Positions 53,919-63,661 of a stretch of 64,000 bases of DNA are shown piece by piece. Numbering within the stretch: the stretch's first letter is position 1; every line of letters starts with the position of its first letter. The translations under genes and the position numbers were made by a program. Origin of the DNA: Noviherbaspirillum aerium (GTDB taxonomy: Bacteria; Pseudomonadota; Gammaproteobacteria; Burkholderiales; Burkholderiaceae_D); the NCBI RefSeq assembly GCF_008929045.1, contig NZ_VFAH01000008.1, positions 124,001 through 188,000 on the forward strand, given 5' to 3'. Below the pieces are notes generated by a model. That model saw only the letters and a list, made by a program, of their open reading frames with translations, was not told the DNA's origin and searched no databases.

Positions 53919-55268
53919 ATGGCAACTGCAGTCGAAACCCTGGAAAAACTCGAGCGCCGCATCACCATTACCCTGCCGCTGGCAGACGTACAGGCGGAAG
54001 TGGAAAAGCGCCTGAAAATTCGCGCCCGCACCGCAAAGGCACCGGGGTTCCGTCCTGGCAAAGTGCCGATGAAAATGGTGGCGCAGCAGTTCGGTTTTCA
54101 GGTCGAGACTGAAGTCCTGAACGACAAGGTCGGACGCGCCTTCAGCGAGGCCGCCAGCGAAAACAACCTGCGCGTGGCAGGCTATCCGAAGATCGAGCCG
54201 AAGGCCGGCGAAGGCGTGGCCGAGGGCACGGTCGCATTCGACGCGACTTTCGAAGTCTACCCGGACGTGAAGGTCGGTGAACTCGCCGAGGTTGAAGTCG
54301 AAAAGACCAAGGGCGAAGTCACGGACGCCGAAATCGACAAGACCATCGATATCCTGCGCAAGCAGCGCGTTCATTATCATGTCAAGGGCGAGCAGGGTGC
54401 GCACGGCGACGGCGGTGCTGACCAGTCCGCCCAGAGCGGCGATCGCGTTACCGTAGATTTCGTCGGCAAGATCGACGGTGTCGAATTCCAGGGCGGCAAA
54501 GCCGAAGATTTCCCGTTCGTACTGGGCGAAGGCCGCATGCTGCCCGAGTTCGAGGCGGCCGCAACCGGCCTCAAGGTCGGCGAATCCAAGACCTTCCCGC
54601 TGGCCTTCCCCGAGGATTATCATGGCAAGGACGTGGCCGGCAAAACCGCCGAGTTTACGATCACCATGAAAAAGATCGAGTGGGCGCACATGCCTGAAGT
54701 CGATGCCGAGTTCGCAAAGTCGCTGGGTATCGAAGACGGCGATCTGAACAAGATGCGCGAAGACATCAAGACCAATCTCGAGCGCGAAGTCAATGGCCGC
54801 GTCAAGGCACGCACCAAGGACAGCGTGATGGATGCACTGATCAAGGTCTCGGAACTGGACGTTCCCAAGGCGCTGATTGATCAGGACGTTGAGCGTCTGA
54901 TGGAAATGGCCCGCCAGGACATGACCCAACGCGGAATGAATGTCAAGGACATGCCGTTCCCGCCGGAACTGTTCACTGCACAGGCAGAACGTCGTGTACG
55001 CCTCGGTCTGATCCTTGCTGAAGTCGTCAAAGCCAACAAGCTTGAAGCGACACAAGATCAGGTGAAGGCACAAGTGGAAGAATTCGCACAGAGCTACGAA
55101 GATCCTCAGCAGGTTCTCAAGTTCTATTACAGCGACCGTCGCCGCCTTGCTGAAGTCGAAGCTCTTGTATTGGAAGAAAACGTCGTTAACTATGTACTCG
55201 GTAAGGCGAAGGTGACCGAGAAGGTCGTTCCCTTCGACGAGTTGATGGGCAACAACGCGCAGGGCTGA
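53919..55268 (+). CDS. tig: Trigger factor
   Basis: The 449-residue ribosome-associated chaperone has the N-terminal ribosome-binding domain ([19 protein letters not shown] signature, residues 38-56), the FKBP-type peptidyl-prolyl isomerase domain ([19 protein letters not shown], about 160-245) and the C-terminal chaperone arms. It is followed by clpP and clpX, the standard order. Ribosome site is weak (GGAC). Confidence 0.96.
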   Translation: MATAVETLEKLERRITITLPLADVQAEVEKRLKIRARTAKAPGFRPGKVPMKMVAQQFGFQVETEVLNDKVGRAFSEAASENNLRVAGYPKIEPKAGEGVAEGTVAFDATFEVYPDVKVGELAEVEVEKTKGEVTDAEIDKTIDILRKQRVHYHVKGEQGAHGDGGADQSAQSGDRVTVDFVGKIDGVEFQGGKAEDFPFVLGEGRMLPEFEAAATGLKVGESKTFPLAFPEDYHGKDVAGKTAEFTITMKKIEWAHMPEVDAEFAKSLGIEDGDLNKMREDIKTNLEREVNGRVKARTKDSVMDALIKVSELDVPKALIDQDVERLMEMARQDMTQRGMNVKDMPFPPELFTAQAERRVRLGLILAEVVKANKLEATQDQVKAQVEEFAQSYEDPQQVLKFYYSDRRRLAEVEALVLEENVVNYVLGKAKVTEKVVPFDELMGNNAQG

Positions 55269-55301
55269 GATTCGCTTCTGCGCACTCCATAAGGAAAGCA
55301 C

Positions 55302-55928
55302 ATGTCAGGCATGATTAGAAATTCGGCACTCGATACGGAAATGCTCGGTATGGTGCCGATGGTGATTGAACAAAGCGGCCGGGGCGAGCGCGCATACGAT
55401 ATCTATTCGCGCCTGCTGAAAGAACGCGTGATCTTTCTCGTCGGTCCGGTCAATGACCAGATGGCGAACCTGATCGTCGCGCAGCTGCTGTTCCTGGAAA
55501 GTGAAAATCCTGACAAGGATATTTCGCTTTACATCAATTCCCCCGGCGGCTCGGTATCGGCTGGCATGGCGATCTTTGACACGATGCAGTTCATCAAGCC
55601 GGACGTGTCGACACTGTGCACGGGACTCGCCGCTTCAATGGGCGCTTTCCTTCTGGCGGCTGGTGCGAAGGGCAAGCGCTTCTCGCTGCCGAATTCCCGC
55701 ATCATGATTCACCAGCCCCTGGGCGGCGCCCAAGGGCAGGCCAGCGATATCGAGATTCAGGCACGTGAAATTCTTTACCTGCGTGAGCGCCTGAACACCA
55801 TCCTGGCAGAAAAAACTGGCCGCGACGTGGAACAAATCGCCAAGGATACAGACAGAGATAATTTCATGTCTGCTGCGCAAGCGGCTGATTATGGCTTGAT
55901 TGACAAGGTGCTGACAAGCCGCGTCTAA
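55302..55928 (+). CDS. clpP: ClpP protease subunit
   Basis: The 208-residue serine protease forms the double heptamer of ClpAP and ClpXP. Catalytic residues are S112 in [10 protein letters not shown]137 in IMIHQPLGG and D186 in [17 protein letters not shown] precedes the ATG at a suitable distance. It follows tig by 33 bases. A hairpin with U-tract separates it from clpX. Confidence 0.97.
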   Translation: MSGMIRNSALDTEMLGMVPMVIEQSGRGERAYDIYSRLLKERVIFLVGPVNDQMANLIVAQLLFLESENPDKDISLYINSPGGSVSAGMAIFDTMQFIKPDVSTLCTGLAASMGAFLLAAGAKGKRFSLPNSRIMIHQPLGGAQGQASDIEIQAREILYLRERLNTILAEKTGRDVEQIAKDTDRDNFMSAAQAADYGLIDKVLTSRV

Positions 55929-55948
55929 GTCGACCGTCCATGCGAAAG

Positions 55949-55979
55949 AACGCCCGGACGTCTCGCGTTCGGGCGTTTT
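55949..55979 (+). terminator. Terminator or attenuator between clpP and clpX
   Basis: AACGCCCG (55949-55956) and CGGGCGTT (55970-55977) pair, followed by TTG and a T-rich run. It may terminate clpP mRNA partly, with clpX served by read-through or its own promoter in the next 110 bases. Confidence 0.75.
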
Positions 55980-56089
55980 GCATTTATGACGACGAATTCA
56001 GTGTGATTCCTCAATTTCTTGAGCAGCGTCGTGACGAATACTGAATTCGCAGGTAATATCGGATCAATTCTCCACCCACACATAGCTCT

Positions 56090-57358
56090 ATGTCTGACAA
56101 AAAATCCTCTAGCGGCGAAAAATTGCTTTACTGCTCCTTCTGCGGTAAGAGCCAACACGAGGTGAAGAAACTAATCGCGGGTCCTTCCGTTTTCATCTGT
56201 GATGAATGCATCGACTTGTGCAATGACATTATCCGCGACGAAGCGTCCAGCATTGAGTCGGTCGCTGGCCCCAAATCCGACCTGCCAACGCCGCAAGAAA
56301 TTTTCGAGCTGCTAGGCCAGTATGTGATTGGCCAGGAAACCGCCAAGCGTATTCTCTCCGTCGCGGTCTACAACCATTACAAGCGTCTCAAGCATCTCGG
56401 CAAGAAAGATGAAGTCGAGCTTGCCAAGAGCAATATTCTTTTGGTGGGCCCGACAGGTTCAGGCAAGACACTGCTCGCACAAACGCTGGCGCGGATGCTG
56501 AATGTGCCTTTTGTTATCGCTGATGCAACAACGCTGACTGAAGCCGGCTATGTTGGCGAAGATGTCGAAAACATCATTCAGAAGTTACTGCAGAACTGTA
56601 ACTACGAAGTCGAGAAGGCCCAGAAGGGTATCGTCTATATCGATGAGATTGATAAGATTTCGCGTAAGTCCGACAATCCGTCAATCACGCGCGACGTGTC
56701 CGGCGAGGGTGTACAGCAGGCACTGCTCAAGCTCATTGAAGGCACAATGGCATCGGTGCCACCGCAAGGCGGCCGCAAGCATCCGAACCAGGATTTCGTG
56801 CAGATCGACACGACCAACATCATGTTCATTTGCGGTGGTGCGTTCGATGGCCTGGCAAAGATCATTTCCAATCGCTCGGAAAAGAGCGGAATCGGTTTTT
56901 CAGCCAGCGTGAAGACTCAGACAGAACGGAATGCCAGCGAAGTCTTGCTCGATGCGGAACCCGAGGACCTGATCAAGTTTGGCCTCATCCCGGAGCTCGT
57001 CGGCCGTCTGCCGGTCGTCGCAACGCTGAGTGAACTAAACGAGGAAGCCCTAATCCAAATATTGCTTGAACCCAAGAATGCGCTCATCAAGCAGTATGCG
57101 AAGCTGCTGCAGATGGAAGGCGCGGAGCTTGAGGTTCGGCCGGCAGCATTGCACGCAATTGCTAGAAAAGCGCTTGAACGCAAGACTGGCGCACGTGGTT
57201 TGCGCTCCATCCTTGAACATGCATTGCTGGAAGTGATGTTTGAACTTCCAAGTCAGCAGAACGTGGCCAAGGTGGTAATCGACGAAAATACGATTGTCAA
57301 TGGAGCCAAGCCCTTGCTGATTTACCACGAGCAGCCCAAAGTGTCAGGAGCGAAATAA
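56090..57358 (+). CDS. clpX: ClpX unfoldase
   Basis: The 422-residue AAA+ unfoldase feeds ClpP. It has the N-terminal zinc-binding domain with C15, C18, C37 and C40, Walker A GPTGSGKT, pore loop GYVGED, Walker [10 protein letters not shown] and [18 protein letters not shown]-type sensor region. Length is standard. Confidence 0.97.
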   Translation: MSDKKSSSGEKLLYCSFCGKSQHEVKKLIAGPSVFICDECIDLCNDIIRDEASSIESVAGPKSDLPTPQEIFELLGQYVIGQETAKRILSVAVYNHYKRLKHLGKKDEVELAKSNILLVGPTGSGKTLLAQTLARMLNVPFVIADATTLTEAGYVGEDVENIIQKLLQNCNYEVEKAQKGIVYIDEIDKISRKSDNPSITRDVSGEGVQQALLKLIEGTMASVPPQGGRKHPNQDFVQIDTTNIMFICGGAFDGLAKIISNRSEKSGIGFSASVKTQTERNASEVLLDAEPEDLIKFGLIPELVGRLPVVATLSELNEEALIQILLEPKNALIKQYAKLLQMEGAELEVRPAALHAIARKALERKTGARGLRSILEHALLEVMFELPSQQNVAKVVIDENTIVNGAKPLLIYHEQPKVSGAK

Positions 57359-57451
57359 TCGCACAGCAGTTTGGCCAAAATGGTTAAAAGCCCGTTTTTT
57401 CCTGGAAGCAGTACAATTTGAAATACAGGGATCACTTCAGGCTGCCAAAGC

Positions 57452-57490
57452 AAAGCCACCCGAGGGCGACTTCGTGTGTGGCTTTTTTTA
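57452..57490 (+). terminator. clpX terminator
   Basis: AAAGCCAC (57452-57459) pairs with GTGGCTTT (57478-57485), followed by TTTTTA. It lies about 95 bases after clpX. Confidence 0.88.
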
Positions 57491-57543
57491 TTGCGATGTT
57501 TTAATGAGAGCAATAAAACAAGTTATTTCTGTTGCTGCTTGGA

Positions 57544-57573
57544 CTTGAATTTTAGGTTGTTCGTGCCTACATC
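57544..57573 (+). promoter_or_regulatory. Possible sigma-32 promoter of lon
   Basis: CTTGAAT, 15 bases, then CCTACATC roughly fit the heat-shock consensus CTTGAAA / CCCCATNT. The -35 match is 6 of 7, the -10 match is poorer. lon is heat-inducible in related bacteria. Confidence 0.4.
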
Positions 57574-57601
57574 ATTAACAGGCTCTTAAATAAGGTTCGC
57601 C

Positions 57602-60016
57602 ATGACGACTTCTACAACATTAACTGAACACACCCAACTGCCGCTGTTGCCGTTGCGGGACGTTGTTGTCTTCCCGCATATGGTGATCCCGTTGTTCGTC
57701 GGCCGTCCCAAGTCGATCAAGGCCCTCGAAGCTGCAATGGAGCAAGGCAAGAGCATCATGCTCGCCGCGCAAAAGGCTGCAGCCAAGGACGAACCCTCCG
57801 CTGACGACATTTATGAAATCGGCTGCGTGGCGAACATTCTGCAAATGCTGAAGCTGCCTGACGGTACTGTCAAAGTGCTGGTGGAAGGCGCCCAGCGTGC
57901 GCGCATCCACAACATCACCGAACTTGAGACGCATTTCGTTGCAGAACTGACTCCGGTCGAATCAGAGCCTGGCGACGAGTCCGAAGTCGAAGCGATGCGC
58001 CGCGCCATCGTCCAGCAGTTCGACCAATACGTCAAACTCAACAAGAAGATTCCTCCCGAAATTCTGACGTCCCTGGCAGGCATTGATGATGCTGGCCGGC
58101 TCGCCGACACCATTGCCGCCCACCTGCCGCTCAAGCTTGAACAGAAACAGGTCATCCTCGAAATCTTCAACGTCGCGAAAAGACATGAGCATCTGCTCGG
58201 ACAGCTTGAAGGCGAACTGGATATTCTTCAGGTCGAAAAGCGCATCCGCGGCCGCGTGAAGCGCCAGATGGAAAAGTCGCAGCGCGAGTATTACCTGAAC
58301 GAACAAGTCAAGGCGATCCAGAAGGAACTCGGCGAAGGCGAGGAGGGTGCGGATCTCGAAGAGCTCGAGAAGAAGATCATCGCCGCCAAGATGCCCAAGG
58401 AAGCACGCGAGAAAGCCCAGTCCGAACTCAAGAAGCTCAAGCTGATGTCGCCAATGTCGGCCGAAGCGACCGTCGTGCGCAACTATATCGACACCATGCT
58501 CAGCCTGCCGTGGCGCAAGAAGTCCAAGGTCAATAACGACCTTGCAAATGCCGAGCAGGTCCTTGAAGGCGAGCACTACGGTCTTGAAAAGGTCAAGGAA
58601 CGCATCCTTGAGTATCTCGCGGTTCAACAGCGCGTCGACAAGGTCAAGGCACCCATCCTGTGCCTGGTAGGTCCTCCAGGCGTCGGCAAGACTTCCCTGG
58701 GACAATCGATCGCACGTGCAACGAACCGCAAGTTCGTCCGCATGGCGCTCGGCGGCGTGCGTGACGAAGCCGAAATTCGCGGCCATCGTCGCACCTACAT
58801 CGGTTCCATGCCCGGCAAGATTCTGCAGAGCCTGTCAAAAACCGGTGTGCGCAATCCTCTGTTCCTGCTCGACGAGGTGGACAAGCTGGGTCAGGATTTC
58901 CGCGGAGACCCATCATCAGCGCTTCTCGAGGTGCTTGACCCCGAGCAGAACCACACTTTCTCGGATCATTACATCGAAGTCGATTTCGACCTGTCCGACG
59001 TGATGTTCGTGGCGACATCGAACTCGCTGAATATTCCGCCGGCCTTGCTGGACCGTATGGAAGTCATTCGTCTGTCGGGCTATACGGAAGACGAAAAGAC
59101 CAACATTGCAATGCGTTACCTGTTGCCGAAACAGATCACGAACAACGGTCTCAAGGAAGACGAAATCAATGTTTCCGAGTCCGCGATCCGGGACATCATT
59201 CGTTACTACACGCGTGAGGCAGGCGTCCGCTCGCTCGAACGTGAAGTTTCGAAGATCTGCCGCAAGGTTGTGAAAATGCTGCTCCTGAAGAAGCAGGAGC
59301 GCAAAATCATCGTCTCCTCCAAGAACCTCGACAAGTTCCTTGGGGTGCGCCGCTATGACTTCGGCATGGCCGAGAAGGAAAACCAGATTGGACAGGTTGT
59401 GGGTCTTGCATGGACAGAAGTCGGCGGTGATTTGCTGACCATCGAAGCGATGACCATGCCGGGCAAGGGCGATGTGATCCGCACCGGTACGCTGGGCGAC
59501 GTGATGAAGGAGTCGATCGAAGCGGCCCGTACTGTTGTTCGAAGCCGAGCAAAGCGTCTCGGCATCAAGAGCGAATTGTTCAACAAGAGCGACATTCACA
59601 TCCACGTACCGGAAGGCGCAACGCCCAAGGATGGTCCGTCGGCAGGTATCGCCATGACGACGGCAATGGTATCGGTACTGACTGGCATACCGGTCCGTGC
59701 CGATGTCGCGATGACGGGGGAAATCACGCTGCGCGGCGAGGTGCTTCCGATCGGTGGTTTGAAGGAAAAGCTGCTTGCCGCGCACCGCGGCGGCATCAAG
59801 ACCGCCCTGATCCCGGAGCAAAACGTGAAGGATCTCGCCGACATTCCGGATAATGTGAAAAACAAGCTGGAAATCATCCCGGTGCGTTGGATCGACAAAG
59901 TCCTCGAAGTGGCGTTGGAGCGTCAGCCTGAAGCCCTGTCGGACGTCGATACCCCGGTGGATACGGCAGTCGCACAAGCCACCGGTCAATCCGATCCCAG
60001 CGTGGTGAAGCATTAA
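57602..60016 (+). CDS. lon: Lon ATP-dependent protease
   Basis: The 804-residue protease degrades misfolded and regulatory proteins. It has the N-terminal substrate domain ([22 protein letters not shown]), a coiled coil (about 200-280), AAA+ with GPPGVGKTS and [17 protein letters not shown], and the protease domain with the S680/K723 catalytic dyad in [11 protein letters not shown] and [19 protein letters not shown]-rich sequence upstream of ATG; own promoter region and terminator. Confidence 0.97.
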   Translation: MTTSTTLTEHTQLPLLPLRDVVVFPHMVIPLFVGRPKSIKALEAAMEQGKSIMLAAQKAAAKDEPSADDIYEIGCVANILQMLKLPDGTVKVLVEGAQRARIHNITELETHFVAELTPVESEPGDESEVEAMRRAIVQQFDQYVKLNKKIPPEILTSLAGIDDAGRLADTIAAHLPLKLEQKQVILEIFNVAKRHEHLLGQLEGELDILQVEKRIRGRVKRQMEKSQREYYLNEQVKAIQKELGEGEEGADLEELEKKIIAAKMPKEAREKAQSELKKLKLMSPMSAEATVVRNYIDTMLSLPWRKKSKVNNDLANAEQVLEGEHYGLEKVKERILEYLAVQQRVDKVKAPILCLVGPPGVGKTSLGQSIARATNRKFVRMALGGVRDEAEIRGHRRTYIGSMPGKILQSLSKTGVRNPLFLLDEVDKLGQDFRGDPSSALLEVLDPEQNHTFSDHYIEVDFDLSDVMFVATSNSLNIPPALLDRMEVIRLSGYTEDEKTNIAMRYLLPKQITNNGLKEDEINVSESAIRDIIRYYTREAGVRSLEREVSKICRKVVKMLLLKKQERKIIVSSKNLDKFLGVRRYDFGMAEKENQIGQVVGLAWTEVGGDLLTIEAMTMPGKGDVIRTGTLGDVMKESIEAARTVVRSRAKRLGIKSELFNKSDIHIHVPEGATPKDGPSAGIAMTTAMVSVLTGIPVRADVAMTGEITLRGEVLPIGGLKEKLLAAHRGGIKTALIPEQNVKDLADIPDNVKNKLEIIPVRWIDKVLEVALERQPEALSDVDTPVDTAVAQATGQSDPSVVKH

Positions 60017-60050
60017 TCACGGATATCGGTGAATAAGCGATGACTGCATG

Positions 60051-60077
60051 AAACGCGCTCTACGGAGCGCGTTTTTA
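60051..60077 (+). terminator. lon terminator
   Basis: AAACGCGCTC and GAGCGCGTTT make a 10-bp perfect stem with loop TACG and then TTATTTT. It begins 34 bases after the lon stop codon. Confidence 0.93.
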
Positions 60078-60217
60078 TTTTCACTTCAATTTCTTGGAGG
60101 CAGATCGGAGATGTGTCTGCAAAGCTGCTGCGCGGTACGGACCGCTCCGCTGGTACTTGGAATGCGCCCGCGCGTGCGCCGCGATCCTCAAGTCTGCTCT
60201 GAACCGCTTGTGATGCT
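60078..60217. other. Spacer after lon
   Basis: No gene or clear signal is seen here. The 716 bases between lon and tRNA-Val hold this spacer, two MITE-like elements and a short promoter region. Confidence 0.4.
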
Positions 60218-60379
60218 TAGAGCGTCCTCGCCCCGATCTGCCTGTCGATCCCGAACAGACTATCGCCGGCAATGCGTTGTGACTCCATTCCATGGCTTGG
60301 TCGTGTCGCGTCCTCACGCTCTGTTCCAACGTCAAACTGCCTCGGCCTGGACTAGGCCAGTCAGGGCGAAAACGCTCTA
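60218..60379. mobile_element. MITE-like element, TAGAGCGTC type
   Basis: Ends TAGAGCGTCCTCGCCC (60218) and, inverted, TAGAGCGTTTTCGCCC (60379) differ at two positions; length 162 bp with TA at both edges. The interior is non-coding. About 60 bp at the left end recur at 63253. The first seven bases match the element at 22516, but the interiors differ. Confidence 0.7.
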
Positions 60380-60390
60380 GCAAATACAGC

Positions 60391-60552
60391 CGAGTAGTGT
60401 GAGTTAGAAATTTTTGGGGGGCAAATTTCACGATTTCATGCTGAGCATTGGAAAGAGCTTGCGAAGCCGTGGGTCTTGCATGCATTGCCGAGGCAGTCAC
60501 GGAGTGTTTTTCGCCGATCATTTGGCCAACATTTTTTAAGCGCCATCACTGG
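60391..60552. mobile_element. MITE-like element, family A copy 2 (inverted, decayed)
   Basis: The 162-bp element starts CGAGTAGTGTGAGTTAGAAA. Its right end, read inverted, is CCAGTGATGGCGCTTAAAAA then TTGGCCAAATGAT, matching the left end of copy 1 (CTAGTGGTGTGAGTTAAAAA, TTGGTCAAATGAT). Homology runs the whole length in inverted orientation at roughly two thirds identity by eye. The right terminal repeat has decayed more than the left. Confidence 0.7.
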
Positions 60553-60666
60553 TAACGGCACCACAAATTTACGGCCGCTTGGGCAAGATGTGCATCATGC
60601 GGAAAGCTTTGGTGAAGAAATTGCTTCGATGCCTTAGAAAGTAGTGCGCAGGAATAAAAGATCCTA

Positions 60667-60672
60667 TATAAT
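60667..60672 (+). promoter_or_regulatory. -10 box upstream of tRNA-Val/tRNA-Asp
   Basis: TATAAT stands about 60 bases before tRNA-Val. No good -35 box lies at 17 bases, so the assignment is tentative. Confidence 0.45.
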
Positions 60673-60732
60673 TTCGACTTTCTCGACGTGGTGACAAACG
60701 TGTGGGAAGTTTGACTGACTAAGAGTGGATCC

Positions 60733-60808
60733 GGGTGCTTAGCTCAGTTGGTAGAGCGGCGCCCTTACAAGGCGTAGGTCGGGAGTTCGAGCCTCTCAGC
60801 ACCCACCA
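60733..60808 (+). tRNA. tRNA-Val (TAC)
   Basis: The 76-nt gene starts GGGTGCTTAGCTCAG and ends with an encoded CCA. CGCCCTTACAAGGCG gives anticodon TAC. It is followed after 24 bases by tRNA-Asp, probably on one transcript. Confidence 0.97.
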
Positions 60809-60832
60809 AGCAGTCAAACAGGTAGTTAATCA

Positions 60833-60909
60833 GGAGTGGTAGTTCAGTCGGTTAGAATACCGGCCTGTCACGCCGGGGGTCGCGGGTTCGAGTCCCGTCC
60901 ACTCCGCCA
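60833..60909 (+). tRNA. tRNA-Asp (GTC)
   Basis: The 77-nt gene starts GGAGTGGTAGTTCAG and ends with an encoded CCA. CCGGCCTGTCACGCCGG gives anticodon GTC; discriminator base G is as expected for tRNA-Asp. Confidence 0.97.
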
Positions 60910-60920
60910 AAAAACTGAAA

Positions 60921-60949
60921 AAAGGCGAACGCAAGTTCGCCTTTTTTCT
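60921..60949 (+). terminator. Terminator of tRNA-Val/tRNA-Asp
   Basis: AAAGGCGAAC, loop GCAA, GTTCGCCTTT and further TTTCTT form a textbook intrinsic terminator, twelve bases after tRNA-Asp. Confidence 0.94.
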
Positions 60950-61055
60950 TATGTGGCGACGTTTTTGGCAATGGCTTCAGCGACGCTGGCTTATGGGCCT
61001 CTTGAGTGCTAAGCTGAAACGCTGTTTTTGCAATCCGTCTTCTGTGGACTGAACG

Positions 61056-62978
61056 ATGTTTGATTTCATTCGTACGCACCAGCGCCTGATGCAGTTCGTG
61101 CTGCTGCTATTCATCTTCCCTTCATTTGTATTTTTTGGTCTTGAGGGCTATACCAGGTTTAGCGAGGGCAACGATGCGGTCGCAAAAGTTGCCGGCACGT
61201 CGATTACGCAGCAGGAATTCGATGCGGCGCAGCGGGAGCAAATGGACCGCTTCCGCCAGATGTTCGGCGGACAATTCGATCCCGCAATGCTGGATACGCC
61301 GGAGGCCCGTCAAGGTGTCTTGGACGGCTTGATTGCACAGCGCGCCATCGCTGCCGAGGCCAGCAGCAAGCGTCTTTCCGTCAGCGATCAGGCACTTCAG
61401 CAAACCATACTCGGCATTCCCGGCATCATTGGCGCGGATGGTAAATTCGATTCCGAGCGCTACAAATCCCTGCTGGCCGCGCAAGGGATGACTCCCTCGA
61501 TGTATGAAGCACGTCTGCGCCAGGACCTGGTCATGCAGCAGGTCAGTGGAAGCGTGCAGGACACGGCATTCGCGCCGAAGACCGTTGCGAATCGCCTATC
61601 CGATCTGAACGATCAGGAACGCACTGTGCAGGAAGCCGTTTTCAAGACGGGCGACTATGCATCGCAAGTGAAGGTGACTGACGAGATGCTGAAGTCTTTT
61701 TACGAAAAGAATGCCAAGCAGTTCGAAATTCCCGAGCAGGTCAAAGCCGAATATGTGGTGCTGAACAGTGATGCGGTTGCTGCGCAAATTACCGTCAGCG
61801 ATGCCGATATCAAATCCTATTACGATCAGAATGCCGCGCGTTATTCGGAAGAAGAACAGCGTCGCGCCAGCCACATCCTGATCAAGGCGGACAAGGGCGC
61901 ATCGGCTGCCGACAAGGCGGCTGCAAAGGAAAAAGCGGAAAAACTGCTCGCTCAGGTTCGCAAGACTCCGGCCGATTTCGCAAAGGTGGCCAAGGAAAAT
62001 TCACAGGATCCGGGTTCCGCGGAGCGTGGCGGCGATCTCGATTTCTTCGGCAAGGGCATGATGGTCAAGCCTTTCGAGGACACCGTGTTCAAGCTCAAGC
62101 AGGGCGACATCAGCGAAGTGGTTGAATCGGACTTCGGTTATCACATCATCCAGCTCACTGCGGTGAAGCCTGCTGTCGTGAAACCGCTCGACGAAGTCAA
62201 ATCCCAGATCGCGGCAGATATCAAAAAGCAGCTTGCTGCTAAAAAATTCACGGAGATGGCGGAGCAATTTACCAATATGGTGTACGAGCAGTCGGAAAGC
62301 TTGAAGCCGGCTGCCGACAAGCTCGGCCTGAAGATCGAAACAGCCGCAGGCTTGACCCGTACGCCGAATCCCGCGACGGCACCGACCGCGCTCTACAACA
62401 ATCCGAAATTTCTGAATGCCTTGTTTTCGGATGAGGCAATCAAGAACAAGCGCAATACCGAGGCAATTGAAGTTGCACCGAGCACCTTGATTGCCGGACG
62501 TGTGGTGGAACACAAGCCCGTTGCGAAGCGCCCGTTCGAGGAAGTGCAGGAGGTCGTGCGTCAGCGTGTTATCCAGGAGGAGGCTGCTGCACTCGCCAAG
62601 AAGGCGGGTGAAGCGAAGCTGGCTGCTGCAAAGTCCGGCGACAACGCAGGATTCGGTGAAGTCCGGACGGTGTCCCGCACCAAGGCAGAAGGCGTGAATC
62701 AGGCGGCACTGCCCTCGATCATGAGGGCCGACGCGACCAAGCTTCCGGCCTACGTCGGTGTTGATCTCGGTGCCCAAGGCTATGGCGTGTACAAGATCAC
62801 CAAGCTTGGCCAGCCGGCCAATCCCGACACCGCAAGGCGCAATGCCGAGCAGCAGCAGATTGCCAATGCACTGGCTCAACAGGAGGCGCTGGCCTATCTG
62901 GAAGTGCTCAAGAAAAAGGCGAAGGTCGAAGTGCTCAAACCGGTGGCGGCTCAGAAGGCGGCCCCGGAAGCCAACTGA
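61056..62978 (+). CDS. ppiD: PpiD-like peptidyl-prolyl isomerase
   Basis: The 640-residue periplasmic chaperone is anchored by one N-terminal helix (FVLLLFIFPSFVFFGLEG, about 13-32). A SurA_N-like chaperone region (about 35-200) is followed by a parvulin domain (about 255-370: RRASHILIKADKG, ERGGDLDFFGKGMMVKPFEDTVFKLKQGDISEVVESDFGYHII) and a C-terminal chaperone part. It helps newly exported proteins fold at the translocon. Position after lon and tRNAs is common in beta-proteobacteria. Confidence 0.94.
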   Translation: MFDFIRTHQRLMQFVLLLFIFPSFVFFGLEGYTRFSEGNDAVAKVAGTSITQQEFDAAQREQMDRFRQMFGGQFDPAMLDTPEARQGVLDGLIAQRAIAAEASSKRLSVSDQALQQTILGIPGIIGADGKFDSERYKSLLAAQGMTPSMYEARLRQDLVMQQVSGSVQDTAFAPKTVANRLSDLNDQERTVQEAVFKTGDYASQVKVTDEMLKSFYEKNAKQFEIPEQVKAEYVVLNSDAVAAQITVSDADIKSYYDQNAARYSEEEQRRASHILIKADKGASAADKAAAKEKAEKLLAQVRKTPADFAKVAKENSQDPGSAERGGDLDFFGKGMMVKPFEDTVFKLKQGDISEVVESDFGYHIIQLTAVKPAVVKPLDEVKSQIAADIKKQLAAKKFTEMAEQFTNMVYEQSESLKPAADKLGLKIETAAGLTRTPNPATAPTALYNNPKFLNALFSDEAIKNKRNTEAIEVAPSTLIAGRVVEHKPVAKRPFEEVQEVVRQRVIQEEAAALAKKAGEAKLAAAKSGDNAGFGEVRTVSRTKAEGVNQAALPSIMRADATKLPAYVGVDLGAQGYGVYKITKLGQPANPDTARRNAEQQQIANALAQQEALAYLEVLKKKAKVEVLKPVAAQKAAPEAN

Positions 62979-63000
62979 CATCTCGCCAGGCAATCCTGGA

Positions 63001-63036
63001 AAACCGCTGAAGCGAAGGCTTTCAGCGGTTTTTTTT
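63001..63036 (+). terminator. ppiD terminator
   Basis: AAACCGCTGAA and TTCAGCGGTTT form an 11-bp perfect stem, followed by TTTTT. It starts 22 bases after the ppiD stop codon. Confidence 0.93.
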
Positions 63037-63252
63037 CGCCTGTAGAAATTGTTCGTGATTCGACTTTGCCAACACCCGCGGTCTGCCCGCAATGTTGATC
63101 AGATACCGTATTGGAGATGCCATAAATGCCATGAATGTCATCTGACGCCAATCCCGTGTCATCACAAGGCGGACGAGCTTGACCCATTTTTCGACTGACA
63201 AGGCGGAGGTGGCAGATCAGGAATCAAGGCGGAGCGATGAACGATGGATGGC
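63037..63252. other. Spacer after ppiD
   Basis: No gene is supported between the ppiD terminator and the MITE fragment. Short repeated stretches such as ATGCCATAAATGCCATGAATG occur near 63118. Confidence 0.35.
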
Positions 63253-63330
63253 TAGAGCGCTTTCGTCCCGACCAGGCTGAAGATCCCGTAAGAATTACCT
63301 GCGGCACTGCGTTGTGTAAGGATGCCGAGT
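63253..63330. mobile_element. MITE-like fragment, TAGAGCGC end
   Basis: TAGAGCGCTTTCGTCCCGAC resembles the 60218 element end, and similarity continues through GATCCCG and CGGCACTGCGTTGTG (CGGCAATGCGTTGTG in the other copy). No matching right end was found, so it appears truncated or decayed. The right limit given is approximate. Confidence 0.5.
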
Positions 63331-63661
63331 TCTCCTTGCCATGGTATGGAGGCACCGAGTACACCGTGTCGCATCGCTACGCCTTCGCCCGCGGACCGGC
63401 TTGCAAACCGATCCGGGTACGGCAGCGCCAACCAGGGATTGGCGTAACCCTGCGTCCGCCCATAGACAAAACTTTTCGGCCTCGTCGAGTCCAGTAGGAA
63501 GAAGACGCGGGCTCATGGCATCGAATGACGCGGGGTTGATATCAGAATTCTTGACCAATACGCATCATGATGCGTTGATCGAGGCGAGCGGCGATATCGA
63601 GTCCATCTGCGGGCGAGGGCTTGCGATGGCTGCGCGAGCAGTACATGATTGACGATGATGC
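63331..63661. other. Region between MITE fragment and esterase gene
   Basis: No gene is supported. Structures seen are GCCAA/TTGGC around 63427 and the perfect 16-bp palindrome ACGCATCATGATGCGT at 63560-63575, possibly an operator or decayed mobile DNA. Confidence 0.4.

Noticed and set aside
53898-55301. Minus-strand open frame of 467 codons opposite tig
   Set aside because: Trigger factor is complete on the plus strand; the antisense frame carries no recognisable domain.
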